Part shown: positions 21,209 to 30,754 of the stretch, one piece after another
Layout of the letters: every line of letters starts with the position of its first letter
Numbering within the stretch: the first letter of the stretch is position 1
NCBI RefSeq assembly: GCF_028736925.1
Contig: NZ_JAQZAT010000016.1
Span: 44,305 to 108,304, forward strand
Reading direction: 5' to 3'
Origin: Flavivirga sp. 57AJ16
Lineage (GTDB): Bacteria > Bacteroidota > Bacteroidia > Flavobacteriales > Flavobacteriaceae
Length of the DNA: 64,000 nucleotides
Notes under the pieces: generated by a model
Seen by the model: only the letters and a program-made list of their open reading frames with translations
Told to the model about the DNA's origin: nothing
Databases searched by the model: none
Program-made: the position numbers and the translations under genes

Positions 21209-21306
21209 GCTTTTTCATGACATTTTATTTTAACTATTTGAAAATCAATGTTTTTAAAATCGAACTCAGGTTTAATAATATAACAGGATGGCGCTTTTTC
21301 CTTTTC

Positions 21307-21525
21307 AGAAGCTACTGTGAGTACACAAAAAAAGCACAAAAAAAAGATTGGACACGAATGGCACAAATTTTTACAAATTATTCAGACTATTGACAGATTT
21401 CAAGCCTATATAGACTAGGGATTCATATTCATGCAGAGTCCAATCTACACCATAAAGCATTGGATTCGTATGAATTTGTGCCATTCGTGTCTTTTTTATA
21501 GATGTGCACTCACGGTAGTTTTCAG
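21307..21525. repeat. Inverted-repeat element of about 220 bases
   Basis: GACACGAATGGCACAAAT at 21351-21368 is exactly complementary to 21474-21491. The outer parts also pair imperfectly (21307-21325, GCTACTGTGAGTACAC, with 21502-21522, GTGCACTCACGGTAG). It has no coding capacity and is a MITE-like candidate within the receptor-to-operon gap. Confidence 0.65.
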
Positions 21526-21768
21526 AAGGCAATGGTTTTAATACCTTTCCAATAGTATAGAACCATCATTTTATGTCGCTGTCTGAATACTATACCATGG
21601 CGTTAAATCTTGTTGTTTTGCATTTTGGAACAAGAATTACACCCTAAAAACACTTGCTTTTTTTGGTATTTCCCTTAGGCTCTGTTCGTTCCGTATCCTG
21701 CACGGATACAACAAAAATGCCCTAGGTTAGGCCATCATTATTTTTGTTTCAAAATATTTAATATTAAT

Positions 21769-21789
21769 TTAGACTAATTAAAAATAATT
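21769..21789 (+). promoter_or_regulatory. Shared iron-island upstream motif, copy 2, with -7 box
   Basis: TTTAGACTAATTAAAAATAA(T) matches 18397-18417 at 19 of 21 positions. Just downstream, TATATTTG at 21793-21800 fits the Bacteroidota -7 consensus TAnnTTTG, so the motif would cover the -33 region of the siderophore operon promoter. I infer repression under iron sufficiency. Confidence 0.55.
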
Positions 21790-21933
21790 TTTATATTTGT
21801 TTCAAATTAATCCGTATAATATTACAAACATTGAAGTATAAGGTTACATAAAATTTAAAATACTTGCAGCTAGTCTTTTGATTGCGATTTTTATTAGACC
21901 AGAGCTGCTCATTCTTAAAAATAAATTAATAAG

Positions 21934-23451
21934 ATGAGTAAAACTCTGTCAAACAATCGAAGAACGGTTGTCGAGCTATATGCTGATGACTACTACAAGG
22001 ACATTTTCTATGAAGGTGCTGAGAAAGAATATACTAGAGCAATTCAGTATGCACAAGAAAGAGTGTCGGGTTTCCTTAAGAATAATTCAAAGCCGTTTAG
22101 TGGCATAAAACCTGAGGAGATCAAAGCCAAGGTAGAATCCATTGATTTGGATGAACCTGTCAAAGATTACCATAGCCTTTGGGATGAAATAGATGACATC
22201 TATGTAAAACATGCCACGGCTTTTCACTTACCAGAATATATTGCACATTTAAATTGTCCCGTTGTCATTCCGGCTCTTGCTGCCGAACTAATGATCAGTG
22301 CCATTAATTCATCTCAGGACACTTATGATCAAAGTGCAGGGGGAACCTATATGGAAAGAAAGCTCATTGAGTGGACGGGAAAACAGTTAGGATACGGGCA
22401 TAATAGTGATGGCGTCTTTACAGCAGGGGGATCGCAAAGTAACCTAATGGGGCTGCTTTTGGCCAGGGATTATTGTGCTTTCCAATTGGGATATGATATC
22501 AAGAAAAACGGTTGTCCTCCCGATATCAGCAGATTTAAGTTTTTTGTGTCTGAAACAGCACATTATAGTAACCACAAGAATGCCACAATATTGGGTTTGG
22601 GAGAACAGGCCGTGGTCCATGTGAAAACCGACGGACGTTTCCGTATGAGTGCCAAGCACTTGGAGCTGGCCATTGTTGAGGAACTTAAAAAAGGAAATTT
22701 TCCATTTGCTGTAATAGGAACTGCTGGGACTACGGATTTTGGCAATATTGACCCGTTAAAAGAAATTTCGGCATTGGCATCAAAATATAACTTATGGTTT
22801 CATGTCGATGCCGCCTATGGGTGTGCGTTATTGTTGTCCGCTAACCACAGAAGCCTTCTCAACGGTATAGAATTGGCCGATTCGGTTACAATTGATTACC
22901 ACAAGTCCTTTTTTCAGCCAATCAGTAGCAGTGCATTTATAGTAAAAAATAAAGAAACTTTAAACCTGATCAAACACCATGCGGATTATTTAAATCCAAA
23001 AGACCAGGATTATGATGCCGTTCCGGCTCAAGTCAATAAATCCATTGTACAGATTACACGACGATTCGACGCTTTGAAGCTCTGGTGCACACTGCGCTAT
23101 ATGGGGAAGGAAAAGTTAGGGCAATATATCGATGATATTATAGCCACAGCTAAAGAAGTCGCTCTCCTAATGGATGTAGATCCTACTATAGAGTTGCTGA
23201 GCCATTCGGATATCAGTGCATTGGTATTTCGGTTTATACCAATTGGCTTTGAAGGGGATGTTTGTGCATTGAACAAGCATATCAAGTCAAAAATGTTTTA
23301 CCAAGGAGAGGTGCTGGTGGCCAGTACCAAGATAAAAAAGACCTTTTATCTAAAGTTTACCATTTTGAATCCCTTAACCACTATAAAACATATTATTAAT
23401 ATTCTATCAATTATAAAAAACCATGGAGAAGAATATCGTCATTCCAGATAA
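21934..23451 (+). CDS. PLP-dependent group II amino-acid decarboxylase of siderophore biosynthesis
   Basis: The protein has 505 residues of the aromatic/diaminobutyrate/lysine decarboxylase family. The cofactor-binding HVDAAYG lies at about 290-296 and the Schiff-base lysine is K324 in DYHKSFFQP. SAGGTYMERKLIEW and GVFTAGGSQSNLMGLLLARD are family segments. It should make the diamine backbone (cadaverine, putrescine or diaminopropane) that is later N-hydroxylated and acylated. Its position before an IucA-type synthetase matches rhbB of rhizobactin. No diaminobutyrate aminotransferase (rhbA) is nearby, so lysine or ornithine is a reasonable alternative substrate. Its 3' end overlaps the next gene by 29 bases. 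Confidence 0.88.
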   Translation: MSKTLSNNRRTVVELYADDYYKDIFYEGAEKEYTRAIQYAQERVSGFLKNNSKPFSGIKPEEIKAKVESIDLDEPVKDYHSLWDEIDDIYVKHATAFHLPEYIAHLNCPVVIPALAAELMISAINSSQDTYDQSAGGTYMERKLIEWTGKQLGYGHNSDGVFTAGGSQSNLMGLLLARDYCAFQLGYDIKKNGCPPDISRFKFFVSETAHYSNHKNATILGLGEQAVVHVKTDGRFRMSAKHLELAIVEELKKGNFPFAVIGTAGTTDFGNIDPLKEISALASKYNLWFHVDAAYGCALLLSANHRSLLNGIELADSVTIDYHKSFFQPISSSAFIVKNKETLNLIKHHADYLNPKDQDYDAVPAQVNKSIVQITRRFDALKLWCTLRYMGKEKLGQYIDDIIATAKEVALLMDVDPTIELLSHSDISALVFRFIPIGFEGDVCALNKHIKSKMFYQGEVLVASTKIKKTFYLKFTILNPLTTIKHIINILSIIKNHGEEYRHSR

Positions 23452-25879
23452 ATTTATCAAAGAATCAGAAGAAATAACATTTACCATTTTATTAAACTGT
23501 TGTATCAGGGAATTGGGTAATGATGTTTTTTATCAAGGCGTCCCAAAATATGATAAGATATTGCGGGCATTAATATTGTCAAACGACCATCAACTTCATC
23601 TGAAGTTGGATTTTCCCAATGATAAAAAGGAAGTATATGTCCCGATTAAGTATAGGTCGGAACTAGGGGCTCACAGATATTTCTTTCCCGTATTTGAGAG
23701 AGATCTTGAAACGGACACGGTACGGGAAATTAAAGCATCCGACTTATTGGAACTCATTGCGAATCATGAAGAGGGAAGCACTGAACATTGGGCTATTGAT
23801 AACATAAGATACCGAATGAATTTAAGTACCGAGAAAATAGCGGAGTTCCTAAATTACTTCCACGAAGAAAAACTAGAGCCCCATAAGTGGAAAATGAGCT
23901 TTATCGAAGCGGAACAATTATTGCCCATTGGACATTTGTTGCACCCACTTACCAAAGGAAGAGAAGGATTTTCTGATGAAGACACTGTGAAGTATACGCC
24001 GGAATACGGTCAAGAGTTTCAGTTGGTTTATTTTTTGGTTCATCCCGATCTGGTTGAAGAGAATGCAGCCAAGGATGTGCTTATGACGGATTGGATTAAG
24101 GACTGTCTTTCGAATAACGATTCATCCGACAAAAGTATAAGTCGTGTATTTAAAGAGCTTCCAGATTGGAAAGTTATTCCGGTTCATCCTTGGGAGGCCA
24201 AATATTTGGAGAACACCCCGGAGATCTTAAAAATGAAGGATGAAAACCTTATTGTTAAATTGGGAGAGATGGGACCTATGTTTACTCCCACATCTTCTGT
24301 AAGAACCCTTTATAGTAAGGACTGCGAATATATGTTTAAGCTTTCCCTGCATGTTAAATTGACGGGAGCTGAGCGGATTAATCATATACATGAGCTCCAC
24401 AGAGGTTATGAAGTATCCAGATTGATGGGGTCACCCTGGGGACATGCTTTAAAGGAGAAGTACCCGAGGGTATCTTTTATTTGTGACCCTTCTTTCGTTA
24501 GCGTTCGCTATCAAGGAAAGGTTCTGGATTGTTTTTCTGCCTGTTTCAGGGAGAATATATTTTTTAAAAGTTCTGGGGACAATCATATAAATGTTTTGGC
24601 ATCTTTATGTCAGGATGGTGTGATGGGAGCTGCGTCTCGTTTAACTTCCATCATCAAAAAAGCCTCAAAAATTACAGGGGATCCTTTGGAAGAAGTGGCC
24701 GTTAAGTGGTTTGAACAATATCTGGATATATTGATGAATTCCGTTATCGGCATGTTTGAAAGTGAAGGGATGATATGTGAATGGCACCAACAAAATACAT
24801 TGATTGGATTTGATGAGTTTTGTTTTCCTGAGAAATTGTTTTTCCGGGACAATCAAAGTTTTCTTTTCCGGGAATCTTTTAAAAACAAAATAGAGGACCT
24901 AGTACCGGGAATCTCGGCACATAGTAAGATGTTTATCCCCGACGAAAGGTTATTTGACTTGGTACTACATTATGTAATCTCTGGAAACATTCTAGGACTG
25001 GTGAACGCCTTTGGGGTAAATAAGCTTAGTGATGAGCGGGAACTCATTTCCCTGGTGTATGATAAACTAGCAGGTTTTCTTAAGACGGATAACAGCGGTT
25101 TGATAAAGCACATATTGGATAGTAGGTATTGGCGTGTTAAGGGGAATTTATTAACGGCTCTTCATAATATTGATTGCTGTGAGAATCCTATTGGGGTGAC
25201 AAAGGTTCAAATCCCTAATGTGCTTCACAAACGGTTTTTTTCGCCCCAGTTGATCTTGCCGCAAGGGAAAGAGGTTGTTTATAGTCGGTATTTTCCCAAG
25301 GAGGATGTCGTTATAAGTATTCGCCCCATTGATTTGGACCAGGATTTGGAAATGTTGCATGAATGGTTCCACCGGAGCCATGCAAAAATGTTTTGGAAGA
25401 TGGATTGGTCATTAAAGGAGTTGGAGACGTACTATCGAACATTATTGCCAGGGGATAGTTTATATAGCTATATAGGAATGGCCAATGGGGAACCAACATT
25501 TAATATTGAAGTCTATTGGGCCATTCGTGATTTGGTGGGCGATTATTTTGAGGTTAAACCTACAGACTATGGAACGCACCAGTTTATAGCGCCAACAGAC
25601 CCCAAGAAAAAATATGTTTCTCCTGCCACTCAATGTATGGTGGATTATGTGTTTGCACAACCAGAAGTTGAAAGGATGGTAGGGGAAGGAGATGTTAAGT
25701 CCATGGCCTCTATGATGAACAAAGCCCATGTAGGGTTTAAAATAGAAAAAGTAATTGAGATGCCCCATAAAAAGGCAAATCTCAATTTTTGCCTGAGAGA
25801 ATGGTACTGGGAAAAGTTCCCACAGAATAAACATATTACAATGAGCCCCGACTCTAAAACTTATACAAACAATGTCTAG
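23423..25879 (+). CDS. NIS siderophore synthetase (IucA type) fused to an IucB/RhbD-type acetyltransferase
   Basis: The protein has 818 residues. Residues about 1-605 form an IucA/IucC synthetase: the ATP/citrate-binding LLHPLTKGREGF (about 173-184), VIPVHPWEAKYL (about 251-262), SSVRTLY, and EWHQQNTL in the FhuF-like C-terminal part. Residues about 620-800 form a GNAT domain of the hydroxylysine/hydroxydiamine acetyltransferase kind (SIRPIDLDQDLEMLHEWFH, MVGEGDVKSMASMMNKAHVGFK). In rhizobactin and aerobactin clusters these activities are separate proteins (RhbC and RhbD, IucA and IucB). Here one chain would N-acylate the hydroxylated diamine and condense it with citrate. The stop overlaps the next start (ATGTCTAG), which suggests coupled translation. 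Confidence 0.9.
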   Translation: MEKNIVIPDKFIKESEEITFTILLNCCIRELGNDVFYQGVPKYDKILRALILSNDHQLHLKLDFPNDKKEVYVPIKYRSELGAHRYFFPVFERDLETDTVREIKASDLLELIANHEEGSTEHWAIDNIRYRMNLSTEKIAEFLNYFHEEKLEPHKWKMSFIEAEQLLPIGHLLHPLTKGREGFSDEDTVKYTPEYGQEFQLVYFLVHPDLVEENAAKDVLMTDWIKDCLSNNDSSDKSISRVFKELPDWKVIPVHPWEAKYLENTPEILKMKDENLIVKLGEMGPMFTPTSSVRTLYSKDCEYMFKLSLHVKLTGAERINHIHELHRGYEVSRLMGSPWGHALKEKYPRVSFICDPSFVSVRYQGKVLDCFSACFRENIFFKSSGDNHINVLASLCQDGVMGAASRLTSIIKKASKITGDPLEEVAVKWFEQYLDILMNSVIGMFESEGMICEWHQQNTLIGFDEFCFPEKLFFRDNQSFLFRESFKNKIEDLVPGISAHSKMFIPDERLFDLVLHYVISGNILGLVNAFGVNKLSDERELISLVYDKLAGFLKTDNSGLIKHILDSRYWRVKGNLLTALHNIDCCENPIGVTKVQIPNVLHKRFFSPQLILPQGKEVVYSRYFPKEDVVISIRPIDLDQDLEMLHEWFHRSHAKMFWKMDWSLKELETYYRTLLPGDSLYSYIGMANGEPTFNIEVYWAIRDLVGDYFEVKPTDYGTHQFIAPTDPKKKYVSPATQCMVDYVFAQPEVERMVGEGDVKSMASMMNKAHVGFKIEKVIEMPHKKANLNFCLREWYWEKFPQNKHITMSPDSKTYTNNV

Positions 25880-27203
25880 TACCAAAGGAGAAAACAAACA
25901 AAAAATATATTCTTTGATAGGTATAGGGATTGGTCCTTTTAATTTAGGACTGGCCGCATTGGTACATCCGATCCCAGAGCTATCATCCGTATTTTTTGAT
26001 CAAAAAGAAAAGTTTGACTGGCATCCCGGTTTGATGTTGGATAATGCAACACTTCAAGTGCCATTTCTTGCCGATCTGGTAACCATGGCCGATCCTACCA
26101 ATGAATTTAGTTTTTTAAATTATTTAAAGAAACGGAGAAGAATATATAAGTTCTACATAAAAGAGGATTTTTTCTTGCTTCGGAAGGAATATAATGCCTA
26201 TTGCCAATGGGTAGCTTCAAAATTGGATGCTTGTAAATTTTCACGAAAAGTGATAGCCGTTACTTACGAAAACGGATTGTATGTAGTGACTGTTTTGAAT
26301 ACGATTACGGCTAGGACAAAGCTATATTATGCAAGAAAAATAGTGCTTGGAACCGGAACGACACCACACATGCCAAAATTCTTAAATATGGCATCTTCGC
26401 CGAGAATTATACATTCTTCGCAATACCTTCATTACAGGAAACAAATAGATACTTGTGAATGTGTTAGTATTATTGGTTCTGGTCAAAGTGCAGCAGAGAT
26501 ATTCAGAGATCAATTACCAAAGCGCATACACCGGAATGAATTAAAATGGTTTACCCGATCTCCCTACTTTTTCCCTTTGGAGAGCGGTGCCAAATTTACC
26601 CTTGAGTTTACCTCTCCTGAATATACGGATCACTTTTATGATTTGCCGTATGATACCCGACTGCGCCTACTGTCTGAGCAAAGCGGGCTGTATAAGGGAA
26701 TCGACGAAGACCTGATCAATGAAATATACAATATGCTATACGAGGGAAGCTTGGAGGAGGAGCCACTAAAGGTAGAGATACGGTCAAATATGAAACTCGA
26801 AAGTATTTCCGATATGGGAACGGGAGAGCTGGAGTTAAAGTTTAAGCACAGAGAACTCAATAAGGAACTTAATACCTTCAGTCACTTTGTAATCCTTGCA
26901 ACAGGATACTCATACAAAGAACCGGAATTTCTAAATGGGATTAACGACAGGATCCAAAGGTTTAAGTCCGGCCGATTTTTGGTGCAGAGAAACTATACGA
27001 TCGATAAAAACCAAAGTGAAGTCTTTGTACAGAATGCCGAATTGCATACACATGGGTTGGCTACACCGGATTTGGGAATGGGCGCTTATCGGAATTCCTG
27101 TATTATAAATCAAATTGCAGGAAAGGAGATTTATTCAGTTGAGAAGCGAATTGCCTTTCAGGAATTCGGTCTGTGTGGGACGAGTGTGTCCTTAACCCAA
27201 TAA
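25872..27203 (+). CDS. L-lysine/diamine N-monooxygenase (IucD/RhbE family)
   Basis: The protein has 443 residues. The FAD site is GIGIGPFNLGLAAL (about 17-30), followed by the family motifs WHPGLMLDNATLQVPFLADL and DPTNEFSFLNYL. The NADPH site is IIGSGQSAAEIF (about 201-212), and the C-terminal motif is LATGY. The enzyme N-hydroxylates a terminal amine, giving the hydroxamate precursor. It overlaps the synthetase gene by 8 bases and is followed 19 bases later by the second synthetase. Substrate identity (lysine, cadaverine, diaminopropane) depends on the decarboxylase and cannot be read from the sequence. Confidence 0.93.
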   Translation: MSSTKGENKQKIYSLIGIGIGPFNLGLAALVHPIPELSSVFFDQKEKFDWHPGLMLDNATLQVPFLADLVTMADPTNEFSFLNYLKKRRRIYKFYIKEDFFLLRKEYNAYCQWVASKLDACKFSRKVIAVTYENGLYVVTVLNTITARTKLYYARKIVLGTGTTPHMPKFLNMASSPRIIHSSQYLHYRKQIDTCECVSIIGSGQSAAEIFRDQLPKRIHRNELKWFTRSPYFFPLESGAKFTLEFTSPEYTDHFYDLPYDTRLRLLSEQSGLYKGIDEDLINEIYNMLYEGSLEEEPLKVEIRSNMKLESISDMGTGELELKFKHRELNKELNTFSHFVILATGYSYKEPEFLNGINDRIQRFKSGRFLVQRNYTIDKNQSEVFVQNAELHTHGLATPDLGMGAYRNSCIINQIAGKEIYSVEKRIAFQEFGLCGTSVSLTQ

Positions 27204-27222
27204 TTAAATAACAATTTGGAAA

Positions 27223-29049
27223 ATGATGGAAACTATAGAAGATATAACTATAAATACAGCTCACCTGAATGTGGGTGTTTGGGATAAAGTAAACCGCAAC
27301 ATACTTGCCAAAAGCATTGCGGAGCTTATGAGGGAAGATGTGGTTCATCCTGAAATAATAAGAACGGAATCGAACGGGCGCACGTGGTTCAGGATCATAA
27401 CCGATATACCGGATATTACCTATTCGTATGCTGCTTCCCCTCGATATTTAAACTACTGGTATGTAGAGAAGCACAGTATTTTAAAAAATGAAAAAGGAGG
27501 GGCAGACCAAATAGTGAATGTCTCCGACTTTTTTATAGAAAATCAGAAGGCCTTCAAAATGGACAGCTTTACCTTGACCCACTATATTGAGGAGTTACAG
27601 CATACACTGTTTGCAGACGCCTATATTCATTATAAGGGACGAAGGAATGTTTCCGATCTTATGGATTTGGACTTTCAAACTATTGAGCACAACGTAACAG
27701 ATGGACACCCCTGGGTAATTGTGAATAAAGGACGCTTAGGGTTTGGTTTGGATGATTATATGAGATATTCTCCCGAAGCCGATCAGGAATTTCAATTATT
27801 TTGGATAGGGGTTCACAGATCTCGTTCTTTCATGAAAGTACTTTCAAATGAAACTCAAGACAACTTTCTGAAAAAGGAATTGGGGGCTAGATTGTTTCGA
27901 GAATGGAAAGAAACTCTTTATAGTGCCTCGGTCGATCCTGATGATTATATTTTGGTTCCGGTGCATCCTTGGCAATGGAAGAACAAACTGGCTCTTCAGT
28001 TTTCTACCGATATAGCGAAGAAGTATATTATTCCATTGGGCTTCGGAGGTGATTATTATAGTCCCCAACAAAGTATTCGTACACTGTTCAACAAGACTGA
28101 GCCGCAAAAGCATTATGTAAAGACGGCGCTATCTATATTGAATACGAGCCATATTAGGGGATTATCACCCAAACAGTTATCTGTAGCCCCCCAACTAACC
28201 GAATGGTTAAAAGGAATGTTGTTAAATGATGCTTATTTGCAAAATACGGGAATAACTTTATTGGGAGAGGTCGCTTCTGTAAGTTATAGGCATTCCAAGT
28301 ACGAACGGATAGAAGATGCCCCTTATCAATACCATCAATTTTTAGGAGCTATGTGGCGTGAAAGCCCTGTGAACTATACGGAAGAAGGAGAAAAACCGAT
28401 TACCATGGCTTCCCTACTTTATGTAGATGAACATGGAGATAGCTTTATTCAAGAACTTATTAATAGATCCGGATTGACAGTGGATAAATGGTTACGGCAA
28501 TATCTAAGGGTCTATCTGAAGCCTATACTGCAAATATTCTATGGGCATTCAATTAATGTTGATCCGCATGGACAAAATACCATTGTTGTATTAAAGGATT
28601 TTATACCTGTGCGTATTATGTTGCAGGATTTTGTTGGGGATATTTTATTGAACGAGGAAGCACAGCAAAAGCTGCCAAAGGAATTTTCGGAAAATATGTT
28701 TGTATCAAGATCCAATCCGGAAAATGCCCCATTGAGTATCCTAATAGCAATTTTTGATGCCTTCTTTCGGTACCTCAGTAATATTTTAATAGTACACTCG
28801 GATTATTCAGAAGACGCTTTTTGGACATTGGTTTACAGGACTGTTTTAGAATATCAGAGTGAACATCCAGAACTTAAGGAAAAGTTCAAGAAGTACAATA
28901 TTTTTATTCCTGAATTTAAAAGATTGGTTTTTAATAGTAGGAGGCTTTATGGAGGGTATGGTGAGACTTCCGATTTTCCGCATATGAACAAGAAGGGCTA
29001 TTTGCCCAACCCACTAATTCATGTATGGGAGCAGGTAAAAGAAAATTAA
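27223..29049 (+). CDS. NIS siderophore synthetase (IucC/RhbF type)
   Basis: The protein has 608 residues, a full-length IucA/IucC enzyme: TDGHPWVIVNKGRLGF (about 157-172), VPVHPWQWKNKL (about 246-257), QSIRTLFN, and the FhuF-like part with HGQNTIVVLKDFIPVRIM. The HGQNT version is typical of IucC/DesD-like second synthetases, while the fused gene upstream carries the IucA-like HQQN version. Two synthetases of different type imply stepwise addition of two arms to citrate. A second ATG at 27226 is an equally possible start. Confidence 0.92.
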   Translation: MMETIEDITINTAHLNVGVWDKVNRNILAKSIAELMREDVVHPEIIRTESNGRTWFRIITDIPDITYSYAASPRYLNYWYVEKHSILKNEKGGADQIVNVSDFFIENQKAFKMDSFTLTHYIEELQHTLFADAYIHYKGRRNVSDLMDLDFQTIEHNVTDGHPWVIVNKGRLGFGLDDYMRYSPEADQEFQLFWIGVHRSRSFMKVLSNETQDNFLKKELGARLFREWKETLYSASVDPDDYILVPVHPWQWKNKLALQFSTDIAKKYIIPLGFGGDYYSPQQSIRTLFNKTEPQKHYVKTALSILNTSHIRGLSPKQLSVAPQLTEWLKGMLLNDAYLQNTGITLLGEVASVSYRHSKYERIEDAPYQYHQFLGAMWRESPVNYTEEGEKPITMASLLYVDEHGDSFIQELINRSGLTVDKWLRQYLRVYLKPILQIFYGHSINVDPHGQNTIVVLKDFIPVRIMLQDFVGDILLNEEAQQKLPKEFSENMFVSRSNPENAPLSILIAIFDAFFRYLSNILIVHSDYSEDAFWTLVYRTVLEYQSEHPELKEKFKKYNIFIPEFKRLVFNSRRLYGGYGETSDFPHMNKKGYLPNPLIHVWEQVKEN

Positions 29050-29057
29050 GGTTGGAA

Positions 29058-30467
29058 ATGAAAAGTCTTTTATTCAGAATTGGGTCTCTTGTCGATCTAT
29101 GTCGACTTGCTTTATCTGGAAAGGTAAACAATAACTACACTGTGGGCGGTATAAACAGGTCCATTTTTATCATTGCACTACCAGCCGTGGCCGAATTGAT
29201 TATAGAGTCGGTCTTTGTAGGGGCCAATTTCTTTTTTGTCGGTAGGTTAAGTTCAAATGCTATTGCGATAGCGGGGACCACCATGTCTTTTACCGCATTA
29301 TTGTATGCTGCGGCAGTTGGAATAAGTATTGCCACCTCTGCTTTGATTTCGAGAAGAATGGGTGCGAAAGAATATGATATTGCTGGACAAACCGTAGTGC
29401 AGACCATGTATTTAACCTTGCCTATTGCTTTGGGTTTAAGTATGGGGTGTGCTTTTTGGACTGAAGAGATCCTAAAATTAATAGGGCTCTCGGAACCAAT
29501 GATAAGGGAAGGGCGCGTATTTGCAAGCTTGATGTTTATTTCTTCCGGATTATTGATTGTCCGGATGGTTAATAATGGAATTTTTAGAGGTGCTGGTAAT
29601 CCGGCTGTGGCCATGAGGTCCCAATGGATATCCAATGGAATCCATCTTTTATTGTGTCCGATATTAATCTTCGGCTGGGGGATGGTTCCAGAAATGGGAT
29701 TGCTGGGCATGGCATTGGCGGCAATTGCTTCCCGAACAATAGGAGTTGGTTATCAGGCTTGGATTTTCTTCAATAAAAATTTTTCCATACAAGTAAGCAA
29801 AGAGCACTTTGTTTTTCAGCCTCAAATTTTTAAGAGTTTAATTCGGTTATCTATCGGGGGGACGTTGCAGTTTTTAATTCCGGCTTCGAGCTGGGTTATT
29901 ATGATTAAGATCATGTCGTTTTTCGGAGATGCCGCTTTAACAGGATATGTATTAGCGCAACGAATTGGATCTATTTCAACCATGCCAGCTTGGGGTATTG
30001 GGAATGCAGCTGGGGTATTGACTGGCCATAACCTTGGAGCCCATAAACCTGAAAGGGCGGAAACGTCCGTATGGAGGGCCGGAAGGATCAATGTCTTGTT
30101 TTTGGCAATTATAGCTTTATGTTGGGCGTTTTTCTCAGAACCTATATTTAGCTTCTTTTCGAATGATCCACAGGTCATTGAATACAGTAAGACCTATATA
30201 CACTTGATTTCATTGGCTTACTTGTTATTGGGGTACACCATGGTTATTTCCAGGTCGCTAAATGCCGCCGGGAATGTTTGGTTGGTTACCTTGATGTATC
30301 TCATAGTTTTTTACTGTTTACAGATTCCTCTGTCCTATTATTGGGGAGTTGAATTAGAATTTGAATATAAGGGGGTTTTTACAGCCTTATTAGTATCTGA
30401 ATTTTTGCTTGGGATCATCTGTATCCTTGTTTTTAAAAGTGGAAAATGGAAAAAAATTAAAATCTAA
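29058..30467 (+). CDS. MATE-family efflux transporter, probable siderophore exporter
   Basis: The start at 29058 (MKSLLFRIG) gives 469 residues, 8 bases after the upstream stop. A start at 29025 would overlap that gene. Twelve hydrophobic segments and two MatE repeats are visible (for example SIFIIALPAVAELIIESVF in the first and LSIGGTLQFLIPASSWVIM in the second, with PAWGIGNAAGVLTGHNLGA). The family exports small molecules in exchange for sodium ions or protons. Its place inside the operon suggests export of the finished siderophore across the inner membrane. An outer-membrane exit route is not encoded here. Confidence 0.9.
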   Translation: MKSLLFRIGSLVDLCRLALSGKVNNNYTVGGINRSIFIIALPAVAELIIESVFVGANFFFVGRLSSNAIAIAGTTMSFTALLYAAAVGISIATSALISRRMGAKEYDIAGQTVVQTMYLTLPIALGLSMGCAFWTEEILKLIGLSEPMIREGRVFASLMFISSGLLIVRMVNNGIFRGAGNPAVAMRSQWISNGIHLLLCPILIFGWGMVPEMGLLGMALAAIASRTIGVGYQAWIFFNKNFSIQVSKEHFVFQPQIFKSLIRLSIGGTLQFLIPASSWVIMIKIMSFFGDAALTGYVLAQRIGSISTMPAWGIGNAAGVLTGHNLGAHKPERAETSVWRAGRINVLFLAIIALCWAFFSEPIFSFFSNDPQVIEYSKTYIHLISLAYLLLGYTMVISRSLNAAGNVWLVTLMYLIVFYCLQIPLSYYWGVELEFEYKGVFTALLVSEFLLGIICILVFKSGKWKKIKI

Positions 30468-30496
30468 AATATTTAATAATTATAAACATTACAGAG

Positions 30497-30745
30497 ATGA
30501 AAACAAAACAAAGATTATATAAAGTTTTTGCTAAGGCTTTTGAAATACCTGTAGAAGCAGTAAATGATGAGCTTCAATATCAGCAGATTGCCGAATGGGA
30601 CTCCATGAGCCATTTGGTACTGATTAGTGAACTGGAAAGTTTTTATGACATATCCATTGGTATGGAAGATGTCTTGGAAATGAATAACGTACAAAGAGTA
30701 AGGGAGGTATTGCATAGCAAGTACGGAGTTGTAATAGAACATTAA
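30497..30745 (+). CDS. Acyl carrier protein of the siderophore operon
   Basis: The 82-residue protein has the four-helix carrier fold. The phosphopantetheine attachment serine is S36 in EWDSMSHL, a variant of the usual DSL. Helix II carries VLISELESFYDISIGMEDV. It is too divergent to be the housekeeping AcpP (which has DSLDTVE). It sits 29 bases after the exporter and 9 bases before an adenylating enzyme on the same strand. I infer that it carries an acyl group activated by that enzyme. Confidence 0.88.
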   Translation: MKTKQRLYKVFAKAFEIPVEAVNDELQYQQIAEWDSMSHLVLISELESFYDISIGMEDVLEMNNVQRVREVLHSKYGVVIEH

Positions 30746-30754
30746 AGAGGGCCT

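Noticed and set aside
21031..21393. Overlapping frames of 105 and 111 codons on opposite strands upstream of the decarboxylase
   Set aside because: The region is made of REP-like and inverted-repeat elements; neither frame has a start context or protein features.
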